64,000 nt of DNA from an uncultured Alteromonadaceae bacterium (GTDB lineage Bacteria; Pseudomonadota; Gammaproteobacteria; Enterobacterales; Alteromonadaceae): NCBI GenBank assembly GCA_947494925.1, contig CANLWS010000008.1, positions 62,001-126,000 on the forward strand. The letters are read 5' to 3'. How positions within the stretch are numbered: position 1 is the first letter of the stretch; each line of letters starts with the position of its first letter. A program made the translations under genes and the position numbers. The notes under the pieces were generated by a model. The model saw only the letters and a program-made list of their open reading frames with translations. It was not told where the DNA came from and did no database searches. Positions 36,467-45,294 of this stretch are shown here, piece by piece.

Positions 36467-37390
36467 ATGTCACAACCGCAAAAAGGCATCTGTGCCGAAC
36501 CCAATCTGCACGCGCAGTATTTGATGTTCAATGTTATCGATGATGATGACCAGGTAATTCGTGCCAAGCTGGCCCACATACTGGACGTTTTTGAACATTA
36601 CGACGAAGAACATTATGAGGCTATGGTGTCGGGTGTGGTGGCTGTGGGGTCAAACTATTGGATGGAATTGTATCCCGGACTGCTGCCAAAGGAGTTGTCA
36701 CCTTTTCCTGATATGCAGTGTGAAGACAGAAATGCTCCGGTTGTACCATGCGATTTGTATATACAGGTTCGTGCAGACAGAGCTGATATCTGTTACGCCA
36801 TTGGTGTGGAAGTTTATGAATTACTGAAGCCTCACATTGAACTGATTGAACAGATTAAAGGCTTCAGATATCTGGATGGACGGGATTTGACCGGTTTTGT
36901 AGACGGTACAGAGAATCCAAAGGGCATGCACAAGTTTGATGTCGCAATAGTTGGAGATTCAGACCCCGACTTTATTGGCGGAAGTTATATTCATATTCAG
37001 CGCTACAAACATGATATGGCGAAATGGCAAAGAACAGCCGTGAAACATCAGGAAGATGTTATTGGCAGGACCAAAAAAGATAACGTTGAATATGCTTCAG
37101 AAGATAAACCTGACTTCGCGCACGTTAAAAGGTCAGGTATCAAGGATAGCCATGGCAAGAGTATCGAGATATTACGCCAGAGCATGCCTTACGGCGATAT
37201 GTCCATTCAGGGTCTGTTTTTTGTGTCTTGTGCAAGCAGCCCTCGCCCATTTACCTTGATGTTAAAAAGCATGATATTTGGTGATGAAAACGGCACATAC
37301 GACAAATTGCTGGATTATACGGAAGCTGAAACCGGCGCGGCGTTTTTTGCGCCTTCCATTGATTTTATAAAAAAACATGCCGATACCTAG
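36467..37390 (+). CDS. Dye-decolorizing (DyP/YfeX-type) heme peroxidase
   Basis: The 307-residue length fits class P DyP/YfeX proteins. The GxxDG motif is GFVDGTENP with catalytic Asp146. The proximal heme ligand is His219 in FAHVKRSGI. Later RQSMPYG and GLFFVSCASSPRPF match the heme pocket. There is no signal peptide, so it is cytosolic. It oxidises porphyrinogens or other electron donors with peroxide; the physiological substrate of YfeX is disputed. It follows ggt by 41 bases. Confidence 0.92.
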   Translation: MSQPQKGICAEPNLHAQYLMFNVIDDDDQVIRAKLAHILDVFEHYDEEHYEAMVSGVVAVGSNYWMELYPGLLPKELSPFPDMQCEDRNAPVVPCDLYIQVRADRADICYAIGVEVYELLKPHIELIEQIKGFRYLDGRDLTGFVDGTENPKGMHKFDVAIVGDSDPDFIGGSYIHIQRYKHDMAKWQRTAVKHQEDVIGRTKKDNVEYASEDKPDFAHVKRSGIKDSHGKSIEILRQSMPYGDMSIQGLFFVSCASSPRPFTLMLKSMIFGDENGTYDKLLDYTEAETGAAFFAPSIDFIKKHADT

Positions 37391-37412
37391 CTAGAACAGG
37401 TAGTGTTGGTGC

Positions 37413-37751
37413 TTAGGCGGCAGCTTTAGTCCAAATAGGCATCTTATGGTAAACGATCCGATATGCGCCCAGTAACAGCATCAAGAATCCTATCCCTACT
37501 GCATTGAGACCTGCTAGCACTCGCTCTTCTGGTGCAAATCCGTTCGCCACTATCACCACCACCAGAGTCACACCCGCAAATACAGTTAACATATATTTTG
37601 CATGGGCCCTGAACAAATCAGAGGGGGCTTTGTAAATGGCCAATATCAGCACAAAAGCAAGCAAGGGAATAATGATAACCTGGTGTAGGGCCAGCATAGC
37701 CAACACATATATGGCCAGCCCAAATAACTTGTGATCAAATATCTTATTCAT
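37413..37751 (-). CDS. Small integral membrane protein of unknown function
   Basis: The 112-residue protein has four hydrophobic helices (about residues 10-24, 26-42, 54-72 and 84-102). It has a positive, short N-terminus and ends IWTKAAA. I do not recognise the family. It is convergent with the peroxidase gene, 22 bases away, and not clearly linked to it. Confidence 0.6.
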   Translation of the reverse strand: MNKIFDHKLFGLAIYVLAMLALHQVIIIPLLAFVLILAIYKAPSDLFRAHAKYMLTVFAGVTLVVVIVANGFAPEERVLAGLNAVGIGFLMLLLGAYRIVYHKMPIWTKAAA

Positions 37752-37810
37752 GTGTGAATCTCGGTTAACCTCAGCGGCTAGATAATCGCATTTTGCTTTT
37801 GGTGCTGCTA

Positions 37811-37826
37811 TAAGACTTCAGTCTTA
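37811..37826. promoter_or_regulatory. 16-bp inverted repeat, candidate operator
   Basis: TAAGACT-TC-AGTCTTA is a perfect 7-bp dyad in the divergent gap between the small membrane protein and the VOC gene. It could bind a dimeric regulator of either gene. Confidence 0.35.
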
Positions 37827-37935
37827 GGGCCTTATAGTTGGTTTGTCGACATGGCTGCGTTTTTGCAGTGACAGTAACATGCTGAGGGGTTTGTCTTCGG
37901 CATTAAACATTAAATGCAAAGCAATGGAGAAGAGC

Positions 37936-38355
37936 ATGTCGACGATAAATTCAGTTCACCACTTCAATTTTGTCGTGCGAGATCTTGAACGAAGTACACA
38001 GCGTTTTTCTCGTATTCTCAATCAGGAACCAAAATATGACTCGCTAGCTGGAAGGCAAGTTAAGACTGCGCGATTTCAAATAAGTGGCGTTTGGCTAGTA
38101 CTGGTACAACCCACGACCAATGACTCAGAGGTCGCGCGAATACTGGCTGAGCGGGGAGAAGGATTATTCCTGTTGTCTTTTGGCGTAGATAGCCTGGACA
38201 CTGAAGTCAATGAGCTTGAAAGTCGTGGGATCACTATGGACGAATCAGGTGTAAGGCAAGGCTTACTCGATTGGAAGGTCTGGGACTTGGTCACTGAGGA
38301 GGGGTTAGGTCCTGTAATACAACTTTGCGAGTCGTCAAATCATTCAATTAAGTGA
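37936..38355 (+). CDS. VOC (glyoxalase/dioxygenase) family protein
   Basis: ATG 37936 is chosen because GGAGA lies 6 bases upstream; the open frame reaches 37843 but those codons look non-coding. The 139-residue protein has the beta-alpha-beta-beta-beta pattern: VHHFNFVVRDLERSTQRFSR at the N-terminus with metal-ligand-position His, and a second module (LFLLSFGVDSLDTEVNELES). Reading out the function is not possible, since the family covers lyases, dioxygenases, resistance proteins and metal-free binders. It stands alone, with the sigma-54 control region starting about 20 bases after its stop. Confidence 0.7.
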   Translation: MSTINSVHHFNFVVRDLERSTQRFSRILNQEPKYDSLAGRQVKTARFQISGVWLVLVQPTTNDSEVARILAERGEGLFLLSFGVDSLDTEVNELESRGITMDESGVRQGLLDWKVWDLVTEEGLGPVIQLCESSNHSIK

Positions 38356-38375
38356 AGTTATTTTTCCGTTAAATA

Positions 38376-38408
38376 TTTCAAAATGAACTTTATTTTTCAA
38401 AATGAACT
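38376..38408. promoter_or_regulatory. Tandem direct repeats, candidate sigma-54 enhancer (UAS)
   Basis: TTTCAAAATGAACT occurs at 38376-38389 and again at 38395-38408, a 19-base period. Each contains the dyad TTCA-AAA-TGAA. They lie about 135-155 bases upstream of the predicted start from the sigma-54 promoter at 38509, the usual place for activator binding. Confidence 0.6.
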
Positions 38409-38508
38409 ATAAATTCTATGTGGCACAGCGTAATTCGCCACTATTTTATTTTGCCATTTTTCAATGAGACCCAGTCATATCGGGATGTTGAGGTTTTTTT
38501 GAACAGTA

Positions 38509-38524
38509 TGGCATAGCTGATGCA
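38509..38524 (+). promoter_or_regulatory. Sigma-54 promoter of the activator-catabolic operon
   Basis: TGGCATAGCTGATGCA fits TGGCAC-N5-TTGCA with GG and GC exactly 10 bases apart and two mismatches. The predicted start is near 38535, 113 bases before the activator gene. Confidence 0.65.
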
Positions 38525-38538
38525 GTAGGAGGTTCATC

Positions 38539-38551
38539 TTTCAAATTGAAA
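38539..38551. promoter_or_regulatory. Palindrome TTTCAAATTGAAA near predicted transcription start
   Basis: This perfect 13-base dyad resembles the two upstream repeats (TTTCAAAATGAA) but sits at about +4 to +16 of the predicted sigma-54 transcript. Binding there could repress or fine-tune the promoter. Confidence 0.45.
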
Positions 38552-38647
38552 AGCAGTGAACTGAATTGTTGCCAATAAAATCAACAGCCTACGCTGACGC
38601 TTCTGCAATCACCTATCTGACAAAGTGTTCTGGCAGGTAAACGGAAG

Positions 38648-40507
38648 ATGAATTTGATGACGCAACAACAATATACCCCAGTCAAAGTGATGATCTTTGG
38701 ACACAAAGAATTCAGTCAGCTAGTGAGCAGTGTTATTCCTGAATTTGCTGACAAAGCACAGTTTAAAATTATTGACGCTATTGTAGGCAGTGCCGCGGAA
38801 ATTCAGCAGCATATTGATCGTTTCAATCCGGATGTTGTTGTTAGTGGTGGGGTGAATGCTTCCTATCTTGATTCTATGTTGGATATACCCGTTGCCTCGT
38901 TGGACGTAACTGAAAGTGACATTATTGAGGCTGTGACCCGCGCTGCCCAAGTTTCCAGAAAAATTGTCTTATTCAACTTTAAACGAAAGTCAGCTGTCAT
39001 TCCGTTGTTGGAATCCAGCTTGAATATTCACATCCAGGAAGTGTTGTATACACGACCCGATGAAGCGCGGGAATCATTTCATATTGTCAGCACGCAGAAG
39101 GACATTGCAATTGTTGGGGCAAGCCTTGTTTGCGGCCTGGCGGCACAAAATAACGTTTTATCCTTTATGTTTTATTCCGCTGAGTCGTGCCGTAATACCC
39201 TTCGTCATGCAATTGATATGGGACGCACAAACAGGGCTTCTAAGACGGAATATGCGTTAACCAATTGGCTGTTGAAGCAGTCCAGAACGCCGATCATCAT
39301 GACAGATGCCAATGGTGAGTCTGTCACACTGAATGAGGCCGCCCGCCAGGAGTTGGATTTAAGTCTGGATTTTGAAATAGATCTAGCCGAGTTAATTCAT
39401 CCAGAAGATGCTGATCGACCGACAGATGGGGAATGCCAGATCAATGGCAATGAATGGTGGTTCCATCAGGATAAAGTTGACGCACAGAATCAAACCATGC
39501 ACGTCTATCAACTCTATCGTAAAAAAACTGATGCTAAACCCGCCGATAAGACCCTACACCATAATCACCAACTCACGTTTCAGTCGTCTTCCCTCGATCA
39601 GGTGATGAAACAGGTTAATTCATTTTCCACTTCTCCTAGCAACGTTCTGATCAACGGCGAATCAGGCACAGGTAAGGAACTGGTGGCTCGAGCAATTCAC
39701 AACGCAAGTCCTTATGCCAAGGGCAAGTTTGTGGCATTAAATTGCAGTGCTATCCCCACCGAATTGTTCGAGGGGGAGCTGTTTGGACATCGTGATGGGG
39801 CTTTCACCGGTTCTAAACGTGGCGGGCGCAAAGGGCTGATAGAAGAAGCACAGAATGGCGTATTGTTTCTCGATGAAATCAGTGAGCTTGCGATGGACCA
39901 ACAGGCCAAGCTACTGCGTTTTTTGCAAGAACGGCATTATCGGCCTTTGGGTAGCAATGAAGAAAAACCCGTTGTGCTTAAACTGGTCGCTGCGTCTAAC
40001 AAAAGTCTGAAATCACTGGTTGAAAAAGGCCTGTTTCGTGAGGATCTGTTTTTCAGATTGAATGTATTCAATATCCACATACCTCCTCTGCGCATGCGAC
40101 CTGAAGACATTTTGTGCATTGCACAAAATAAACTCCAGATGTTTCTGAATACCTATCAACTCAATATAGGCGTGGATGACATTCTCGCGCAGATTAAGAC
40201 TGCCCTGACAAATTACAGTTGGCCGGGCAATGTCAGAGAACTGGAAAATGTGTTGGAGCGCATTGTTGCCTGTCTTCACATGGACAAGGATTTGGCAAAT
40301 CTGGAAACCGCATTACGCCAGATCGCACCAGAATTATTTGTTGAGGCCCGTCTCGACGGTGCTCAAGGATTAGTGAGAAGTAAAGAATTGGAATTGGTCG
40401 CTGATGCAATGAATAAATTTGCCGGTGATAAACAAAAAGCAGCTGAATATCTTGGGATGAGCCAGACCACCTTGTGGCGGCGACTCAAACGTATACACAA
40501 AAATTAA
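38648..40507 (+). CDS. Sigma-54-dependent activator with PrpR-type N-terminal domain
   Basis: The 619-residue protein starts with a PrpR_N-like sensor domain (residues 11-195, VKVMIFGHKEFSQLV to the SAESCRNTL region), which in PrpR binds 2-methylcitrate. A PAS-like segment (about 205-290) links to an AAA+ domain with Walker A GESGTGKE (337-344), the sigma-54-contacting loop GAFTGS (384-389) and Walker B VLFLDEI. A Fis-type helix-turn-helix ends the protein (580-615, KQKAAEYLGMSQTTLWRRLK). The TonB receptor gene begins 16 bases downstream, so the activator is probably part of the operon it controls. A small organic acid or CoA-ester inducer is an inference from the N-terminal domain. Confidence 0.9.
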   Translation: MNLMTQQQYTPVKVMIFGHKEFSQLVSSVIPEFADKAQFKIIDAIVGSAAEIQQHIDRFNPDVVVSGGVNASYLDSMLDIPVASLDVTESDIIEAVTRAAQVSRKIVLFNFKRKSAVIPLLESSLNIHIQEVLYTRPDEARESFHIVSTQKDIAIVGASLVCGLAAQNNVLSFMFYSAESCRNTLRHAIDMGRTNRASKTEYALTNWLLKQSRTPIIMTDANGESVTLNEAARQELDLSLDFEIDLAELIHPEDADRPTDGECQINGNEWWFHQDKVDAQNQTMHVYQLYRKKTDAKPADKTLHHNHQLTFQSSSLDQVMKQVNSFSTSPSNVLINGESGTGKELVARAIHNASPYAKGKFVALNCSAIPTELFEGELFGHRDGAFTGSKRGGRKGLIEEAQNGVLFLDEISELAMDQQAKLLRFLQERHYRPLGSNEEKPVVLKLVAASNKSLKSLVEKGLFREDLFFRLNVFNIHIPPLRMRPEDILCIAQNKLQMFLNTYQLNIGVDDILAQIKTALTNYSWPGNVRELENVLERIVACLHMDKDLANLETALRQIAPELFVEARLDGAQGLVRSKELELVADAMNKFAGDKQKAAEYLGMSQTTLWRRLKRIHKN

Positions 40508-40523
40508 AATACGGAGACACACT

Positions 40524-43103
40524 ATGCCACAGTTAAGGTCTACAAAATTGGCCCATTGCATTATGCTCGCCCTGACATCCAGCGCGATAACTATCAGTAG
40601 TCAGGCAATGGCGCAGTCAGACGAAGTCGCGGAAGAAGAACTGGAGATAATCAGTATTTCCCGTAAGCGCCCTGAGAGTATCCAGGATGTACCCATTGCG
40701 GTAACCGCTTTATCTCAAAAAGACATTGAAAGCGCTGGTGTTGAACGGCCATCGGATTTTATCAGTCTGATCCCCAATGTCAGCATAGTCGACACAGCAA
40801 ATGTTGGTGATACGCAGGTGAGTATTCGTGGCATCGTTTCAACCCGCGACGCAGAATCTACTTTCGCCTATGTGGTAGACGGTGTGCTGATAACCAACCC
40901 CAACGGTTTTAACGAAGAACTTCTGGATGTGGCACAAATCGAGGTGCTTAAAGGCCCTCAGGGTGCTTTATATGGTCGCAACGCAGTTTCCGGCGCCATA
41001 TTGGTCACCACAAAAGAACCGGCAGATGAGCTGGAAGGCAGTATCAAACTAGGTGCCGGCAGCAACGGGATAAAACGGGTCAACGGCGTTGTAAGTGGCG
41101 CATTCTCAGACACTCTGCGGGGGCGACTAACGGCCAGTTACAACAGCACGGATGGTCACTACACTAACATTTTTACAGGCCAGGATGACACAGTGGACTT
41201 CCTCGAAGACACCACCTTAAAAGGCCGACTGATGTGGGATGTGACAGATGATTTAACCCTCGACATGCGTTTTGGTCGAAGTGAAGTGGAAGGAGGCGCG
41301 ATTAACTTTAATGCTGTTTTTGCCTTGCCTTCATTTGAGACTGCTTTTGTGCAGCCTAATTACAACGCCAACGTCAATGATCATAACTTTGTTTTCGCGT
41401 TCAATGTACCGGGTGAAAACGAACAGGAAACAACAGAGTTTTCAATCAAAGCTGACTGGGATCTGGAAGGTTATGATATCACCGGCGTGTTTGCGTATAA
41501 CGACCTTGAAGAATATTTATTGTCAGATGGCACCAGCGCATCTTTCTACGGTTATGAGTTGACGCCTCAATGCCAAACCGATAGAGCAACCTTGAACAAT
41601 GCGCCTACAGCACTTGGTGGTGCCAACAGGACTGATTTGTTTGGTGAATTTTTTGCGCCATTTGGGGTATTTCCTCCCGGTGTTGAGTTCACAGGTGTTT
41701 ATGGGCCTTACACGCCTACCGCTTGCGATGGATTCCAGTTTCAGGAGCGCAGCCAGTCGGACTTCAGTGGCGAACTCAGAATTACCTCAGATTCTCCAGA
41801 TGATCCACTACGCTGGATTGCAGGCGTCTATTTCGCCGAAATTGAGCGGGATGTAGTGGTCGCTTATGGCGCAGACCAGGGCCAAGGTTTCTTACGTCAG
41901 GCATATGTGCCCCCGACCGGACCAAATCCCACGGATCTATTGTTCGATGATACCTTCGATACCTCAGTGTTATCCGCTTTTGGTCAGGTGGAATATGATC
42001 TGGATGAGCAATGGGAAGTAGCTTTTGCACTGCGCTACGATTACGAGGATCGTGAAGTTTCCAACAATGTGCCTAACGTGTCAGCTTCAGGTTTAAACGT
42101 GAATACCATTGTGAATGGTGTAGTGGGGCCGATTAACCCGGCCTTTAATGTCACCCCAGCTGGTATACCCGACCGCAGCCGCTCATTCGCACAATTTCAA
42201 CCCAAGGTCACTATAGGTTACGAGGCCAGTGATGATGTCAACTGGTATGCCAGTTATGGGGTTGGATTCCGTAGTGGAGGATTTAATTCTATTGGTACCC
42301 AGGCGACATTAGATTTTTGGTTTAACGCCAACGGCAATGGAACACCAGGTGATGCAGTCAATGCTCAACTGGGTGTATCTGATGAATACGAAAAAGAAGT
42401 CACTACCAACGTTGAACTTGGTTTTAAATCCAAATTGTTCGACAACAAGCTTCGTTTGAATGGTGCGGTTTTCAAAACAACTGTTGATGACAACCAGTTC
42501 TTCGAATTTTTTGCAGGTCCCTTTGGTTTGTTGCGCGCTGTGACCACTATTGATGAACTGGAAATCCAGGGCTTTGAACTGGATTTTCAGGCTGAACTCG
42601 CTGATGGCCTTAACCTCTTTGGTGGACTAGGGATCCTGGACACCGAGATCCTGGAAAACAGAAACCGCCCACTCACAGTTGGCAACAAAGCTCCTCAGGC
42701 ACCTGAAACTACCGCGACCTTAGGTTTCATGTGGGACTATTCACTGACAGAAACCGTTGTGATGACGACGCGATTAGATGTGCAATACACAGGTGAAACT
42801 TTCTTCCATACCTTACAAGGTGAAGAGACACCCACCATCTGGGATTTCTTCGGCACTCTGGGAGGTGGCGTACCACCCGGTCCGCATCCGCAAAACTTCA
42901 ACAACGCCAGCAGAGAAGCTTTCCACACAGTGAATATGCGTGTGAGTCTCGAAGGAGACAATTGGAACCTGGCGGTGTGGGGTCGCAATATTACCAACGA
43001 GGCCTATTTGCAGGAAGTCATCCCTGCACCTGAGTTTGGCGGCTCCTTTATTCACCCGTCAGCGCGTGATTCTTTCGGTATTGATTATACCTACCGTTTT
43101 TAA
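40524..43103 (+). CDS. TonB-dependent outer-membrane receptor of the catabolic operon
   Basis: The 859-residue protein has a signal peptide (residues 1-31, ending QAMAQ). The TonB-box region is ELEIISISRKR. The plug contains VPIAVTALSQKDIESAGV, SIRGIVSTRDAE and VEVLKGPQGALYGRNAVSGAI-type motif (key residues GPQGALYGRNA). The barrel ends in FGIDYTYRF. It would import the operon substrate across the outer membrane with TonB-ExbBD. It is 16 bases after the activator gene and 53 bases before the CoA-transferase gene, with a hairpin between. Its place in the operon implies a substrate too large or too scarce for porins, or one bound to something. Confidence 0.93.
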   Translation: MPQLRSTKLAHCIMLALTSSAITISSQAMAQSDEVAEEELEIISISRKRPESIQDVPIAVTALSQKDIESAGVERPSDFISLIPNVSIVDTANVGDTQVSIRGIVSTRDAESTFAYVVDGVLITNPNGFNEELLDVAQIEVLKGPQGALYGRNAVSGAILVTTKEPADELEGSIKLGAGSNGIKRVNGVVSGAFSDTLRGRLTASYNSTDGHYTNIFTGQDDTVDFLEDTTLKGRLMWDVTDDLTLDMRFGRSEVEGGAINFNAVFALPSFETAFVQPNYNANVNDHNFVFAFNVPGENEQETTEFSIKADWDLEGYDITGVFAYNDLEEYLLSDGTSASFYGYELTPQCQTDRATLNNAPTALGGANRTDLFGEFFAPFGVFPPGVEFTGVYGPYTPTACDGFQFQERSQSDFSGELRITSDSPDDPLRWIAGVYFAEIERDVVVAYGADQGQGFLRQAYVPPTGPNPTDLLFDDTFDTSVLSAFGQVEYDLDEQWEVAFALRYDYEDREVSNNVPNVSASGLNVNTIVNGVVGPINPAFNVTPAGIPDRSRSFAQFQPKVTIGYEASDDVNWYASYGVGFRSGGFNSIGTQATLDFWFNANGNGTPGDAVNAQLGVSDEYEKEVTTNVELGFKSKLFDNKLRLNGAVFKTTVDDNQFFEFFAGPFGLLRAVTTIDELEIQGFELDFQAELADGLNLFGGLGILDTEILENRNRPLTVGNKAPQAPETTATLGFMWDYSLTETVVMTTRLDVQYTGETFFHTLQGEETPTIWDFFGTLGGGVPPGPHPQNFNNASREAFHTVNMRVSLEGDNWNLAVWGRNITNEAYLQEVIPAPEFGGSFIHPSARDSFGIDYTYRF

Positions 43104-43110
43104 GCTTAGT

Positions 43111-43128
43111 GGGAGGCTCAGGCTTCCC
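43111..43128 (+). terminator. Intra-operon hairpin (attenuator or stabiliser)
   Basis: GGGAGGC and GCTTCCC pair over 7 bp (one G-T wobble) around TCAG and are followed by CGTTTT. It lies between the receptor and the CoA-transferase genes. Partial termination here would give more receptor than enzyme transcript. Confidence 0.45.
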
Positions 43129-43156
43129 GCCGTTTTCGCGTTAGAGAGACTATTTT

Positions 43157-44356
43157 ATGAATAAGCCATTGGCTGGAATTAGGATACTAGATTTAACTCA
43201 CATGTTATCTGGTCCCTATTGTGGAATGATTTTAGCAGACCTTGGGGCGGAAACCATTAAAGTTGAGCCATTGAATGGCGAAGGGACGCGCAAGTTGCTG
43301 GCAACGGATCCGGAAAACTCCCTGAACGGGATGGGTGCCTATTACATTACGCTCAACCGCAACAAACAAAGTGTTTGTGTCGACCTTAAATCAGAACAAG
43401 GTTTGGAGGTTTTTTACGATTTGGTGCGTAATGTGGATGTGGTAATCAATAATTTTGGTGCGGGCGTACCAACCAGACTGAAAATTGATTATGACCATTT
43501 AAAGGAAGTGAATCCTGCCATTATTACCTGTTGTATTACCGGATTTGGTAACAATGGACCCAATTACAAACGTCCATCTTTTGACCAGGTTGCACAGGCG
43601 ACTGGCGGCGGTATGTCCATTACGGGCGAGAGTGAAGAGCAACAAGTCCGTGCCGGAATTCCGATAGGCGATCTGGGTGGTGGCATGTTTGCCGTAATGG
43701 GAATTCAGGCTGCTTTACTTGAGCGAGAGAAAAGTGGAGAGGGCCAGGACGTGGATATCTCTATGCTGGACTGCCAAATCTCTTTGCTGAATTACATGGC
43801 AACTATGTATTTTATGTCCGGCAAAGACCCGTACCCGATTGGTAATTCCCACTTTGTTCATGTGCCTTATGACACTTTTAAAACTCAGGATGGCTACATT
43901 GTCATCGCGGTGATCACAGATAACTTCTGGCAAAACCTGAAAGAAGTTGTCCCCTGCGAAGAATTCAATACCAGCAAATATGATACTCAACCTGGTAGGT
44001 GGGAAGACCGCATGCTGATAAACGCAAAACTGAATGAGACCCTCTCAGCCAAACCCTCGGCTCATTGGTTAGGGTTGTTGGAGGGTGCAAGAATTCCTTG
44101 TGCGCCAGTAAATAAGCTGTCACAGGCTTTGAGTGATGAACAGGTGTTATTCCGCAATATGGTGGTTGATCTGCCCCACCCGGATGGCACCAGCACCAAG
44201 GGGCCGGGCAATCCGATTAAATTTTCCCGTTCCAATGAAGAAAGCTTCGCACCAGCGCCGCTACTGGGGCAGGACACAGATAAGGTGCTCTCTGACATCC
44301 TGGGCCTTGACCAATCCACTATTTCTCGTTTGAAGCAAGATAAGGTGATTGGCTGA
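43157..44356 (+). CDS. CaiB/BaiF family (class III) CoA-transferase
   Basis: The 399-residue length is typical. It has the family start LAGIRILDLTHMLSGPYCGMILADLGAE (key residues L-D-L-T near 11-14), the nucleotide-binding region KVEPLNGEGTR and catalytic Asp172 in GIPIGDLGGGMFAVMG, matching Asp169 of formyl-CoA transferase. Class III enzymes move CoA between a CoA-thioester and a carboxylic acid through enzyme-bound anhydrides. Here it would activate the acid made upstream in the pathway. Its stop overlaps the start of the lyase gene by one base (TGATG), so translation is coupled. Confidence 0.92.
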   Translation: MNKPLAGIRILDLTHMLSGPYCGMILADLGAETIKVEPLNGEGTRKLLATDPENSLNGMGAYYITLNRNKQSVCVDLKSEQGLEVFYDLVRNVDVVINNFGAGVPTRLKIDYDHLKEVNPAIITCCITGFGNNGPNYKRPSFDQVAQATGGGMSITGESEEQQVRAGIPIGDLGGGMFAVMGIQAALLEREKSGEGQDVDISMLDCQISLLNYMATMYFMSGKDPYPIGNSHFVHVPYDTFKTQDGYIVIAVITDNFWQNLKEVVPCEEFNTSKYDTQPGRWEDRMLINAKLNETLSAKPSAHWLGLLEGARIPCAPVNKLSQALSDEQVLFRNMVVDLPHPDGTSTKGPGNPIKFSRSNEESFAPAPLLGQDTDKVLSDILGLDQSTISRLKQDKVIG

Positions 44357-45270
44357 TGAATTCAGAAAAAGTTGTCATCAACGACGTTGGCCCAAGAGAT
44401 GGATTACAAAATCAACCGAAAATTTTGAGTGTTGCGCAGCGGCAGCAACTTATCGATTCACTGGCTGCCGCCGCGTTGCCAGCTATCGAAGTCGGAGCGT
44501 TCGTATCCCCTAAAGCGGTGCCCGCGATGGCAAATACTGATGAGGTTTTTCACGGGCTGGAAAACCCTGATGTTCTTTATTCGGCACTGATCCCGAACCT
44601 GAGAGGTTATCAGGCGGCAGAAGCAGCAGGAATTCCGCTCACATCTCTAGTTATAGCTGCCTCCAACACTATGAATGAGCAAAACATTCGCATGACAACA
44701 GAACAAAGCCTTCTGGTCTGTCTTGATGTGTTGAAACAAGCCGAACAGGACAATCGGCGAGTGCAAGCCTATGTAGCAACTGCCTGGGCTTGCCCTTTTG
44801 AAGGTCAGACTAATCCTGAAGAAGTAATCCGTCTGACTGCCAAACTGCTAGACGGAGGAGCAAGCGGTATTGTTATCGCAGATACTATTGGCGCAGCTAA
44901 CCCTAAGCAGGTCAAAACCCTGATGACGACTTTGGTTAGTGAATTTGGCAGCGCTCCTTTTGCCTGCCATTTTCACGACACTCGCGCTATGGGGTTAGCC
45001 AATGCGTTCGCAGCGGTAGAATCCGGGATCCGCAAATTCGATGCATCAATTGCCGGGCTGGGAGGTTGTCCTTTCGCCCCAGGCGCCAGTGGCAATGTGG
45101 CCACTGAAGACTTGGTAATGATGCTTGAACAGATGGGATTTAAAACAGGTGTTCACATGCAGGCTTTATTAGCTGCCTCCGATCTGGCCATTCAGTTAAC
45201 CGGCACTGCCAAAGGTGGCAAAGCAAAAAACTGGATAGAAAACTATTATCACGCGCAGGCATCGGCCTGA
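44356..45270 (+). CDS. Hydroxymethylglutaryl-CoA lyase family protein
   Basis: The 304-residue TIM-barrel enzyme has the DRE-TIM start DVGPRDGLQNQ with Arg14 and Asp15, metal ligands His205 and His207 in CHFHDTRAMGLAN, and the catalytic loop GLGGCPFAPGASGN with Cys238. All residues of HMG-CoA lyase (retro-Claisen cleavage to acetyl-CoA and acetoacetate) are present. In this operon the true substrate may be a related 3-hydroxy-3-methyl or citramalyl-type CoA ester. It is translationally coupled to the CoA-transferase. Confidence 0.9.
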   Translation: MNSEKVVINDVGPRDGLQNQPKILSVAQRQQLIDSLAAAALPAIEVGAFVSPKAVPAMANTDEVFHGLENPDVLYSALIPNLRGYQAAEAAGIPLTSLVIAASNTMNEQNIRMTTEQSLLVCLDVLKQAEQDNRRVQAYVATAWACPFEGQTNPEEVIRLTAKLLDGGASGIVIADTIGAANPKQVKTLMTTLVSEFGSAPFACHFHDTRAMGLANAFAAVESGIRKFDASIAGLGGCPFAPGASGNVATEDLVMMLEQMGFKTGVHMQALLAASDLAIQLTGTAKGGKAKNWIENYYHAQASA

Positions 45271-45294
45271 GATGGATACGAATAGGAGTAAACG

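Noticed and set aside
37843-37935. Extended N-terminus of the VOC protein
   Set aside because: It begins with TTG and lacks a ribosome binding site and family similarity; GGAGA precedes ATG 37936.
38421-38440. TGGCACAGCGTAATTCGCC as a sigma-54 promoter
   Set aside because: GG and GC are 13 bases apart instead of 10; the site at 38509-38524 has the right spacing.
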